A stretch of 64,000 bases of DNA, taken from contig DATAWK010000053.1 of the NCBI GenBank assembly GCA_036267255.1, positions 124,001 through 188,000 of the forward strand, read 5' to 3'. A model generated the notes under the pieces. The model saw only the letters and a program-made list of their open reading frames with translations, ran no database searches and was not told where the DNA came from. The stretch is from DATAWK01 sp036267255. GTDB taxonomy: Bacteria > Acidobacteriota > Terriglobia > Terriglobales > Acidobacteriaceae. Numbering within the stretch: position 1 is the stretch's first letter; each line of letters opens with the position of its first letter. Both the position numbers and the translations under genes were made by a program. Of the stretch, positions 46,553 to 55,100 are shown in pieces.

Positions 46553-47518
46553 ATGCCGCAGCCTTCCATAAAGACGGCGCAATGGACCGCAATGCCAGAG
46601 GAAAATGCGTCGCTCGGCGCACTGCTTATTGTGTCCGCGTTTCTATGCGTGGCAATTATGAGCGCGCTTGGAAAAGCTGCCGTTCATGTCTCTACCGGTG
46701 TAATTGTCTTCTTCCAAAACTTCATAAGTCTTCTACTGTTTTTGCCTTGGGCGCTTCGGCATGGAATCTCCGGCGTGAAGACATCCAGAATCTGGCTGCA
46801 TATTTTGCGCGCTGTGGGCGGCCTGCTTTCGCAGGCATTGATGTTTATCGCTGTTAAAAAAATGCCGCTGATGGATGCCGTTTTACTGACAAATTCTGCT
46901 CCACTCTTTATTCCGCTCATTACCTGGGCATGGCTGAAGGAGAAAATCAGCGACGTTGTCTGGATAAGCTTGTTGATCGGTTTCGTTGGCATTATGTTCA
47001 TTTTGAAACCGAGCGCAGCCTTGCTATCCAATCCGGCGGCGCTGCTGGCAACCAGCGCGGCGGTATTTTCTGCGTTTGCCCTGGTAACGGTGAATCGGCT
47101 TTCCAGCACGGAGACGACAGAGAGAATTTTGTTTTATTACTTTTTGATTTCGTCGCTGGCGGCTGCTCCTTTCGCTGTAGCGACGTGGAAGCTTCCATCG
47201 TTCCGAGAGTGGATTTATTTGATCGGAATCGGGGTTTTCATGGCGGCGGCCCAGTTGCTTATTATTCTGGCGTATCGGCATGCGAGCGCTGGACGCATCG
47301 CTCCATTCAACTATTCCGTTGTCGTATTTTCAGGACTCATCGGATGGCTTGTCTGGAAGAACACTCCGGATTTTCTTTCACTGTGCGGTGTCATCTTAGT
47401 CAGTGTTGGGGGCATTCTCAGCACAAAGTTCGGAGGGCCAAACTCCAGGGGACATCTGGGATGGATTGGCCACTGGAATCTCTCTTTTCATAAGCGCACC
47501 ATCGAGGAGACGTCATGA
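46553..47518 (+). CDS. EamA/DMT-superfamily transporter
   Basis: A 321-residue membrane protein with about ten helices in two EamA repeats (LGALLIVSAFLCVAIMSALGKAA, MPLMDAVLLTNSAPLFIPLITWAWLKE, YRHASAGRIAPFNYSVVVFSGLIGWLVW). Members move metabolites across the inner membrane, often outward. The ATG directly follows the GMC stop without a gap, and the gene overlaps the next by four bases (ATGA), so the three genes are translationally coupled. The cargo is unknown; a sugar acid or lactone is suggested by neighbours. Confidence 0.9.
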   Translation: MPQPSIKTAQWTAMPEENASLGALLIVSAFLCVAIMSALGKAAVHVSTGVIVFFQNFISLLLFLPWALRHGISGVKTSRIWLHILRAVGGLLSQALMFIAVKKMPLMDAVLLTNSAPLFIPLITWAWLKEKISDVVWISLLIGFVGIMFILKPSAALLSNPAALLATSAAVFSAFALVTVNRLSSTETTERILFYYFLISSLAAAPFAVATWKLPSFREWIYLIGIGVFMAAAQLLIILAYRHASAGRIAPFNYSVVVFSGLIGWLVWKNTPDFLSLCGVILVSVGGILSTKFGGPNSRGHLGWIGHWNLSFHKRTIEETS

Positions 47519-48414
47519 CACCGGGAATCATCTCTGGTTCTGCAATCGATTGTGTCTTGCCGTGGGAGGCGATCGTTGGCGAGTCACCAGTTTGGCATGC
47601 CACGGAGCAGCGTCTTTATTGGATTGATATTCAGGGAAAACAAATTCATCGATTCGATCCAGCGAGCAAAGCGAATGAGTCGTTCTCATTGCCGGAGATC
47701 GTTACATGCATTGCGATACGAGCAAAGGGAGGTTTGATTCTCACACTAAAAAAGAGTTTTGCTTTCTTTGATCCGGCAACGAACCAGCTTGAGAAGATAT
47801 CGAATGTCGAAGAAGACCTGCCATCCAACCGCTTCAACGACGGTAAGTGCGATCCCCAGGGGCGCTTCTGGGCAGGCACGATGGATGCTACAGAATGGCA
47901 GAAACCTTCCGGTAATTTATTCCGTATGGATGCCGATCGCAACGTGACGCTCATGCAAAGCCATGTCATCTGCTCGAATGGCAGTGGATGGAGCCCCGAT
48001 GGACGCACCATGTACTACACCGAAAGTTTCCGCTATGCGATTTTTGCCTATGATTTCGATCCAGCCAGCGGAGCAATTTCAAATCGCCGAACGTTTGCGG
48101 AAATCGATCGCAACTCCGGCGGATTTCCCGATGGTATGACTGTCGATGCGGAAGGATTTGTATGGAGCAACCAGGTTGGCCTGGGAAGAATCGTGCGTTA
48201 TGATCCGCAGGGAAACATGGAACGCATTGTGCAACTGCCTGTTCCGCGGGCAACGGACTGTACTTTCGGCGGTAGCAATCTCGACATTTTGTACATCACC
48301 AGTGCGCGTGAGACTATGACGCCGAAGCAATTGGAACAAGCGCCGCTTTCCGGCAGCCTGTTCGCTGTGAATCCGGGTGTTCGTGGGTTGCTCTCGACGC
48401 CGTTTGCGGGCTGA
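47515..48414 (+). CDS. SMP-30/gluconolactonase family protein
   Basis: A 299-residue six-bladed beta-propeller lactonase. It shows the metal-site pattern GESPVWHATEQRLYWIDIQG (Glu near 22), SNRFNDGKCDPQGRFWAGTMD (Asn), GSGWSPDGRTMYYTESF, PDGMTVDAEGFVWSNQVG (Asp) and the end motif CTFGGSNLDILYITSAR. These proteins hydrolyse sugar lactones to aldonic acids. It is the last gene of the rightward cluster, coupled to the transporter by a 4-base overlap, and is the step expected after a C1-oxidising dehydrogenase. Confidence 0.93.
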   Translation: MTPGIISGSAIDCVLPWEAIVGESPVWHATEQRLYWIDIQGKQIHRFDPASKANESFSLPEIVTCIAIRAKGGLILTLKKSFAFFDPATNQLEKISNVEEDLPSNRFNDGKCDPQGRFWAGTMDATEWQKPSGNLFRMDADRNVTLMQSHVICSNGSGWSPDGRTMYYTESFRYAIFAYDFDPASGAISNRRTFAEIDRNSGGFPDGMTVDAEGFVWSNQVGLGRIVRYDPQGNMERIVQLPVPRATDCTFGGSNLDILYITSARETMTPKQLEQAPLSGSLFAVNPGVRGLLSTPFAG

Positions 48415-48426
48415 TTTTCTATTTGT

Positions 48427-48513
48427 TGGTGCCGGGAGGGGGGGTCGAACCCCCACGAGGTTGCCCTCGGCGGATTTTGAGTCCGCTGCGTCTGCCAGTT
48501 CCGCCATCCCGGC
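48427..48513 (-). tRNA. tRNA-Leu (anticodon CAA)
   Basis: The reverse strand folds as an 87-base class II tRNA. The acceptor arm GCCGGGA pairs with TCCCGGC, followed by an encoded ACCA end. The D-arm is TGGCGGAACTGGCAGACGC, the anticodon loop is CTCAAAA with CAA, a long variable arm (GAGGGCAACCTC) follows, and the T-arm is GGGGGTTCGACCCCC. It reads the TTG leucine codon. It sits between the lactonase and LacI genes. Confidence 0.96.
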
Positions 48514-48596
48514 TGGATGACAAAATTTAGTATCGCATAGAGGGCCGGTTGTCGCCACGCCGGCGATGCGCTGCTCTGAATGTAACCGGGTGTGGG

Positions 48597-49679
48597 CTAG
48601 ATCGACTTCGCAGTCCGTTTCGCATGCGCCGGAAGAGCGGGTCGCCGCGCCATGCTGGTGGATTCCCGTACAACCAGCTCGGGAAGCAGGACCATCTCGC
48701 GTGGATAGGGAGCCTTTGAATCGCGAATGCGTCGCAGTAGAAGCTCCGACGCCGCTTCGCCCATTTGCCGCAGAGGCTGTCGAATCGTCGTGATACTGGG
48801 TGTGTGGTAGGCAGCACCCAGAATGTCGTCGAATCCAATGATGGAAACATCCTCCGGGCAACGAAGGCCGGCATCCCGCAGCGCCCGGATCGCGCCGATG
48901 GCCGTGGTGTCGTTGAAACAGAAGATCGCCGTAAAGTCTCGTGTTTTGGAGAGCAGGTTGCGGACCACGGAATAGCCCATATCCGGCGCCATTTCCGAGG
49001 CTTCAAAGTTCATGAACAGCTCCGGAAGAACGGGCAATCCCATGCTTCGTGCGGCCATCAGCACTCCATCCCAACGGGCGTTGACATCCTGCGTAAAGCT
49101 GGGCCCTTTCATGAAAGCAATGCGGCGATGGCCAAGGTCACACAAATGCTTCATCGCAAGTTGTGTCGCCTGCATGTGGTCGAGAACGATGTTCGTCACA
49201 CCCTCTCGGCTCTTATGGCCGGGGATGGCAACGACCGGCAATGGCACTTCTTGTTTTAGCGGCGTGTTGATCAGCATGAGTCCATCCACACCCCGTTTCA
49301 TCAGCAGACGTGGGTATTCTTCGATCAAATCCTCACGCCACAGATGGCTGGCAAGGAAGAAAAAATAGCCGGCCTGTACCAGCGGCTGCTCCACGCCTTT
49401 CATAATCATGGGAAAGTAGCCTTCGCTGGGTTCGGGGATGATGATGCCGATGGCGAAGCTTTGCCGGGTGCGCAGGGAACGGGCAAAAAAGTTGGGTTGA
49501 TACTTCAGTTTTTTCGCAGCTTCCAGTACGCGCTTCCGGGTGTGCTCTGGAATCGACCGGATTCCCGGTGCGTTGTTCATGACCAGCGAGACCGTGGCTG
49601 GCGACAGATCCAGGGATTCCGCCAGCATCTTTAAGCTGATGGGCCTTCCGTCATCGGGCATCTGAGGTTTGCGGGCCAT
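48597..49679 (-). CDS. LacI-family transcriptional regulator
   Basis: A 360-residue regulator. The N-terminal helix-turn-helix and hinge lie at about 14-70 (ISLKMLAESLDLSPATVSLV, RKRVLEAAKKLKYQPNFFA), followed by a periplasmic-binding-protein-like sensor domain (IGIIIPEPSEGYFPMIMKG, AIFCFNDTTAIGAIRALRD, SIIGFDDILGAAYHTPSITT). LacI proteins repress sugar catabolic genes and release on binding a sugar. It lies at the 3' end of the GH2-lactonase cluster, on the other strand. The LacI-type operator at 38448-38467 before the GH2 gene is its probable target. Confidence 0.95.
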   Translation of the reverse strand: MARKPQMPDDGRPISLKMLAESLDLSPATVSLVMNNAPGIRSIPEHTRKRVLEAAKKLKYQPNFFARSLRTRQSFAIGIIIPEPSEGYFPMIMKGVEQPLVQAGYFFFLASHLWREDLIEEYPRLLMKRGVDGLMLINTPLKQEVPLPVVAIPGHKSREGVTNIVLDHMQATQLAMKHLCDLGHRRIAFMKGPSFTQDVNARWDGVLMAARSMGLPVLPELFMNFEASEMAPDMGYSVVRNLLSKTRDFTAIFCFNDTTAIGAIRALRDAGLRCPEDVSIIGFDDILGAAYHTPSITTIRQPLRQMGEAASELLLRRIRDSKAPYPREMVLLPELVVRESTSMARRPALPAHAKRTAKSI

Positions 49680-49754
49680 ATGGGTACTTCTACATCGAAA
49701 ACAGAACGGTTGTCATGGATTTTTGGAGTAACAAAAAAATAGAGGTCCGACGCA

Positions 49755-49952
49755 TTAGTAGTAATCTGCGCAGCTCATGTAATAGCCGCATGCAAGACAA
49801 AGCAGTTTGCACCGTCGACTTTCGAGCTGGGTTGAACAATTTGGACAATAGGTGCAAGGATGTCCCACCGGAGAAACGTCCGCCGAGGATTTCATCGAAG
49901 TCTTCGCATCATGCGTCTGCACAGCACCGAGAGCCGTTGGCATATCGCGCAA
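49755..49952 (-). CDS. Small zinc-ribbon protein
   Basis: A frame of up to 65 codons on the reverse strand whose C-terminal half is a two-knuckle zinc-ribbon: PCTYCPNCSTQLESRRCKLL followed by CLACGYYMSCADYY. Short proteins with spaced CxxC pairs and an SCxD(F/Y) end are found widely in soil bacteria, so I accept it as a gene despite its size. The start is unsure: TTG at 49952, ATG at 49943 and ATG at 49895 are all in frame and none has a strong ribosome site. The role is unknown; redox or nucleic-acid contact is possible. It lies just upstream of the LacI gene on the same strand. Confidence 0.65.
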   Translation of the reverse strand: MRDMPTALGAVQTHDAKTSMKSSADVSPVGHPCTYCPNCSTQLESRRCKLLCLACGYYMSCADYY

Positions 49953-50173
49953 TTATGCCAGTCTTTTACGAGAAAAGATAGACAGGAGTGCTGCATGGTT
50001 AAGAACGTTTGACTGGAGCCAAGGAAATGCGTGCGTTCGACGCGGCAAGAACTGCTTGGTATCCTGCGATGTTGTGCTGACGATCGTTGCACTGCATCGG
50101 CTGCGCACCATTAGCAGAATGCATCAAACACTACGGAACTCGCATAATCCAAATAGTTAGGAGAAATCAATCT

Positions 50174-50596
50174 ATGCAACGCACAGCAAATGCCGTCTGG
50201 CACGGCAGTTTGAAAGACGGCAAAGGAACCATATCCACAGCAAGTGGCGTGCTGAAAGACACGCAATACTCGTTCACCACGCGTTTTGAGAACGGTGTAG
50301 GAACCAACCCTGAAGAGTTGATCGCGGCGGCCCATGCCGGATGCTTTACGATGGCCCTCAGCGCCCAGTTGACCGGCGCCAATCTGGTTCCGGATTCGAT
50401 CGAAACGACGGCAAATCTCTCCTTTGAGAAGCTGGATGCTGGCTGGACCGTAACAAAGATTCACCTGACGACGCGGGCCAAGGTGCCTGGCGCCAGTGCG
50501 GAGGCCTTTGCCAAGGCAGCGCAGGACGCCAAGGCAGGGTGCCCGATCTCGCGCCTGCTGAAAGCGGAGATCACGCTCGACGCGCAACTAGCCTAG
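50174..50596 (+). CDS. OsmC-family peroxiredoxin
   Basis: A 140-residue OsmC/Ohr-type protein that reduces organic hydroperoxides with a cysteine pair. The two reactive cysteines are in AAAHAGCFTMALSAQL (about 52) and DAKAGCPISRLLKAE (about 124); ANAVWHGSLKDGKGTIST and FTTRFENGVGTNPEELI are typical of OsmC. The ATG at 50174 is preceded by AGGAG; a longer frame to 50087 lacks support. It is a single-gene unit, convergent with the following small gene. Confidence 0.93.
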   Translation: MQRTANAVWHGSLKDGKGTISTASGVLKDTQYSFTTRFENGVGTNPEELIAAAHAGCFTMALSAQLTGANLVPDSIETTANLSFEKLDAGWTVTKIHLTTRAKVPGASAEAFAKAAQDAKAGCPISRLLKAEITLDAQLA

Positions 50597-50629
50597 AGTC
50601 GCCCCACCACACGACAGCGCGCATACAGG

Positions 50630-50884
50630 CTAACTGTGAGCGCGCACATACTCCCGCAATTGCTTATTCAACTGGATGGCCTGCTGCGTTCCTTTATCCA
50701 GCAGGCCAAGCCATTCTTTGGAAAGTTCGGGCGCCTCAGCCGCCGTAGACAGCAAGTATTCGGATTGCACAACGATTTCCAGGGCATTGCTCAGATCATG
50801 CAGCAGCGCGCGAATCTGGGCTGCGGGCTGCGGTGGAATTCTTTCAGATTCAGGTGCCCGTACACCTTCCGTAGTGGATGGCAT
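50630..50884 (-). CDS. Small protein resembling a histidine-kinase dimerisation (DHp) helix pair
   Basis: An 84-residue protein with no recognised full domain. The central segment ALLHDLSNALEIVVQSEYLL resembles an H-box helix of histidine kinases (His29 in HDLSN), and a second helix (WLGLLDKGTQQAIQLNKQLR) follows. A clear ribosome site, AGGAG 11 bases before the ATG, supports expression. There is no ATP-binding part. It might act as a phosphotransfer or kinase-binding helical hairpin, but this is inference. It is convergent with osmC and divergent from the methyltransferase gene. Confidence 0.65.
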   Translation of the reverse strand: MPSTTEGVRAPESERIPPQPAAQIRALLHDLSNALEIVVQSEYLLSTAAEAPELSKEWLGLLDKGTQQAIQLNKQLREYVRAHS

Positions 50885-51069
50885 TGTTTTAGCGCACTCC
50901 TATAATGCTCAGTTTAGATGCGGAACGGATAGCCTGAGTGGCCATACTGAGCAAAATGTATTTTGTTCGGCTGGATTGGAACTGACGACGCAGTGTCTGC
51001 GTACCTACATTCTGACGCGTTGTGTTTGGGCAGTTCGCAGTGCAAATGTAGAAAAATTGGAGACGTCCG

Positions 51070-51828
51070 GTGAATATGGATGCAGCCGAGCAAGTTGCAA
51101 AAATAAATTATGGACTGGATGCGCCGGGCTTTCAGCGTGGGGCACTCCTTGGAGGTTTGGCTGGCATAATTGTCGGAATTGCATTGTTGAATCTTGGCGG
51201 CCATGCTAATTTTCATGTCGCGGCGTATTGCGCTCATTCTCTACTTTGGACTGGCGGATGGTTTGTTCTTACTGCGGCCGTTATGTTCTGGGGCAGCAAG
51301 ATCGGCAAGCTTCGCTTACGTGACAAAATCATCGCATCCATTCCATGGCGTGGCGACGAAATGGTTCTCGATGTCGGCTGCGGTCATGGTCTGATGCTGC
51401 TGGCTTCGGCCAAGCGTCTTACCAGCGGCAAGGCCATCGGGATCGACATCTGGTCTCAGGTGGATCAGGCAGACAACAGCATGGAAGCTACTTTGCACAA
51501 TGCCGCCCTCGAAGGCGTTGCGGATCGTGTCGAGGTGAAGAATGCCGATGCTCGAAAGCTGCCGTTTCCCGACAACACGTTTGATGTGGTTGTTTCCAGC
51601 TTTGCTATCCACAATATGAAGAGCGCAGCCGACCGCAAGCAGGCCATCCTGGAAATTGCCCGCGTTCTCAAACCGGACGGCGAGCTGGCCATCGCAGATA
51701 TCCAGCAGACAAGACAATATCAGAGTGTTCTACGGTCGCGTGGCTGGAGCCATGTTCGACGCTGGTTCCCAAACTTTATTTTTGTCACTCCGACGCGTGT
51801 CCTTCGCGCTACCAAGCCGTCGGCATAA
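51070..51828 (+). CDS. Membrane-anchored class I SAM-dependent methyltransferase
   Basis: A 252-residue protein. Two membrane helices lie at about 24-42 (GALLGGLAGIIVGIALLNLG) and 52-75. A Rossmann methyltransferase domain follows: motif I VLDVGCGHGLML, acidic GIDIW at the end of strand 2, VEVKNADARKLPFPDNTFDV, and post-motif ILEIARVLKPDGELAIAD. The start is GTG at 51070, seven bases after GGAG; the ATG two codons later is too far from it. The substrate is unknown; a lipid or quinone is possible for a membrane-bound enzyme. Confidence 0.85.
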   Translation: MNMDAAEQVAKINYGLDAPGFQRGALLGGLAGIIVGIALLNLGGHANFHVAAYCAHSLLWTGGWFVLTAAVMFWGSKIGKLRLRDKIIASIPWRGDEMVLDVGCGHGLMLLASAKRLTSGKAIGIDIWSQVDQADNSMEATLHNAALEGVADRVEVKNADARKLPFPDNTFDVVVSSFAIHNMKSAADRKQAILEIARVLKPDGELAIADIQQTRQYQSVLRSRGWSHVRRWFPNFIFVTPTRVLRATKPSA

Positions 51829-51933
51829 CGCGGGCTTTTTGCGGTTCGGCTCCGGTTTGACTCCTGCTGCCGACTCTGTATGATGAGTAAGGCGCTGCTC
51901 GTTCAACAGTCCTGTTGAGCGGTCTTACCGGTT

Positions 51934-52020
51934 GCCGAAGTGGCGGAATTGGCAGACGCGCGTGGTTCAGGTCCACGTACTCGCAAGGGTGTGGGGGTTC
52001 GAGTCCCTTCTTCGGCACCA
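51934..52020 (+). tRNA. tRNA-Leu (anticodon CAG)
   Basis: An 87-base class II tRNA. The acceptor GCCGAAG pairs with CTTCGGC and an encoded ACCA follows. The D-arm is TGGCGGAATTGGCAGACGC, the anticodon loop TTCAGGT with CAG, the variable arm TACTCGCAAGGGTG, and the T-arm GGGGGTTCGAGTCCC. It reads CTG, a frequent leucine codon in the neighbouring genes. Confidence 0.96.
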
Positions 52021-52127
52021 AATCAATTTACAACCAAATAAGTTAGGTTGCTGGCTATGCTGGTGCCTATACTTTTTCAAGCGCAAATCATTCTGATTCG
52101 CTTCTAACCCTGCACTCTCACGTCGGC

Positions 52128-55100
52128 TCATTCCGAAGCGGGGACAGCGGAAGGGAGTGCCTTCCCGTCGAGTGAATCCCATTTGAGGATCTTTAAATCC
52201 AGAACGAAGATGGCGTACATGCAGGGAACCTGCAGTTTGGTTACAAGCGTGGCTAACAGCAATCCGCCAATCTGTGCGTAACACAAGGGGCGCCAAAGCG
52301 GGCCACCGTGCAGTGTGAGGGGAACAAGTGCCAGGACCGTTGCGAAAACCGTGATCAATACGGGCCGCAGGCGAATGATGCCGGCGTCGATGATCGCTTC
52401 TTCAAAGGAATCTCCCGCCTCGTGACGTTCTTCGATAAAGTCAAAAAGCACGATGGAGTGGCTGACAATAACGCCAACCAGGCTGGCGACTCCCAGGAAC
52501 GCCATGAACCCGAAGGGTTCCTTCATGATCCATAAAGCCGCGAATGCTCCCACCATGCCGTAGGGAGCAGCAGCCAGTACCAGCAGCGGCTTGATCGCGT
52601 TGTTGAACTGAAAAAGCAGGGCGAGAAAAATGGCAAAGATGGAGATGCCCATCACCATCGCAAGGTTTTTGAATCCGCGAGCCGTTTTGTCATGCTCTCC
52701 GCCAATCTGAATTCGATAGCCGGGCGGCAGTGTTTTTTCCAATGCCTGGAGCTTTGGCCCAGCTATTTTCAAGACTTGAGAGCTTAAGACTCCGGCAACC
52801 GGGAAGCAGCGCACGCTGATGGTGCGGAACTGATCCAACCGCGCAATGCGTCCGGTCACCATGCTATGGACAACGTTGGAGATTTGTACCAGCGGCACTT
52901 TGGAGTTGTCCTGAGAGCCATAGATATAGAGATTTTGTATGTCGGAGAGTTGCGCGCGCTCGGACATGCGCAGCCGCGCAACTACGGGAATCTGTTTGTG
53001 GCCCTCCTGCAACGTGGTCATGTTCATTCCGCTCATCGCCGCGGTTGCGGAAGTCGCTACATCCATATTCGTGATTCCGGCAAGGTTGGCGCGATCCGGA
53101 TCCACCTTCAACTGGATCTGCGCATTTTGTTCGAACCAATCATCGCGAATCCGGCTGGCGGTTGGGATGGAGCGGAAGATGTCTTCCACTTGTCCCGCGA
53201 TGTGCCGTAAGGTCTCGATGTCCGTGGTCTCCTGCGCAGCGTTGACGTCTGCCGTGCTTGATACGCGGATCTCAATCGGATAATCCACCGGACTGGTGAG
53301 TAGTTGACGCACGTCCATGCGCGCACCGGGAACGGAGGCGTCGAGGATGGGTTGCAGCTCCCGTGTAAATTGCGGCGTGATGTCTTTGTTTGTTACCTCG
53401 ACGATGATCTGGGCGTAGTTCGTCTGCTGCATTTGTGGAGAGGCGGAGAACCAGAAGCGCGGCCCGCCTCCACCTACAAAGGTCGTCAGGTATTTTAAGA
53501 CGTGGCTTGGCTGACCATCTTTGTCAGGATGCTCCCGTCCATATTTTTCGGCAGTGCGGCGAATGATCTCCTCCGCCTGTAGGGCCGTCTGATTGGTCGT
53601 ATCCAGGTTCGTATCGTTGGGCATCCAGATATCCAGATAGGACCAGTACTGAACGTCTTCTGGAAAGAAAGATGTTTTCAGTTGGGAAAAGATGAAGCCG
53701 CCCAAAACTAAAAACGCTAGCGAACCGATAAAAAACTTCCAGCGATGTTCAATGGAATACTTCGCGGCGCGGGTATAGTAGCCCGTAAATCCCGATTTCC
53801 TGCGTTCTTCGATGGGTTTTTCCGGCTTCGTATCCGGTCGCAGAATGTAGTAACCCATGAGAGGAAGAAACGTCATGGAAACCACTCGCGACGCAAGCAG
53901 CGCGCAGGTCATGACGATGGGCAGGCTGAAAAGAAAATAACCCGTGCTACCCGTTATCAGCAGGAAGGGAAGGTAGGCAACAATATTTGTGATGGTGGCA
54001 TAGGCAATCGCTTTTGCCAATTTGGTTGGCCCCAGCCACGCAGCGATGGAATTCGGATAGCCTTCAGCCAGCGTGCGCTTGATGGAGTCGCCGGCAACAA
54101 CGGGATCATCCACCAGCAATCCAAGCGCGATAATCAGCGTCGCCACCGATACCTGTTGAATATCGATGCCGAGAACGTAGATCATGGCAAAGGTCATCGC
54201 CAGTGTGATCGGGATCGATATCGCCATCAGCAGTGCGGAGCGCCATTCCCAGAATCCAATCAGCGATACCAGTACAACCAGCGCAATGGCTTCGTAGAGC
54301 GAATCCATGAAAAGGTCGATGTTCTCTTTCACCTGCAAGGGCTGGTCGGATGTACGCGCATAGATGAGATCGTCGGGCAGGTAGCTTTTTACCGCGGCAA
54401 GCTTTTCTGCGACGCTCTTTCCAAAGGCGCCTATCTGTTGACCGTCTTTCATCAGCACGGCCAGAGTCACAGCCCGGTTGCGATACCATTTCCCATCTTT
54501 GTCCTGCGAGATCAGGTAGTTTAGATATCTTGCCGGGCTTTGATAGCCACGGGAGATGTCCACCAGGTCCCGCAGATATACCGGACTGTGCGCGGCAGTG
54601 GAGGAAGTTCCAATGATGACATTGCCGATGGAGGAAGCATGGACGAATCTTCCTGAAGGATCGATCAGAATGCTCTTCGAGCCGACCTCCAACGCGCCGC
54701 CCGGCAGAGTAATGTTCTGTGCAGCCAGAATGTTTTTGAGATTGGAAGGCGTCATCCCGTACGCAGCCAGGCGCTCCTGCGAGTAGTTGAGGTAAATCTG
54801 TTCGGGTAAAGTGCCTTTGCGGTCAATCCGGGCAACTTCCGGAGCTTCCTGGAGCGTTCTCTGAATCAGATCGGAAAAGTCGTCCAACTGCCGGTATGAA
54901 TATTTGTCGCCGGCAACGGCCTGCAGCTTTTCCTCCGTGTGTTCGGGATCGCGAATGAGTGCTGCCTGCCAGGCATCTGGATGAATCTCCGAACGATGGA
55001 AATAGTCTTGCATAAAGCGATCGCCCCACGCGCGCAGAGACGCATCGTCGAGCGGTGTGCTGACATCTAGCCCAACAAAGCCGGAGCCCTGGAAAGAGTG

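Noticed and set aside
48427..52020. Genomic island between the two tRNA-Leu genes
   Set aside because: No integrase, transposase or direct repeat of a tRNA end was visible, and the genes look ordinary.
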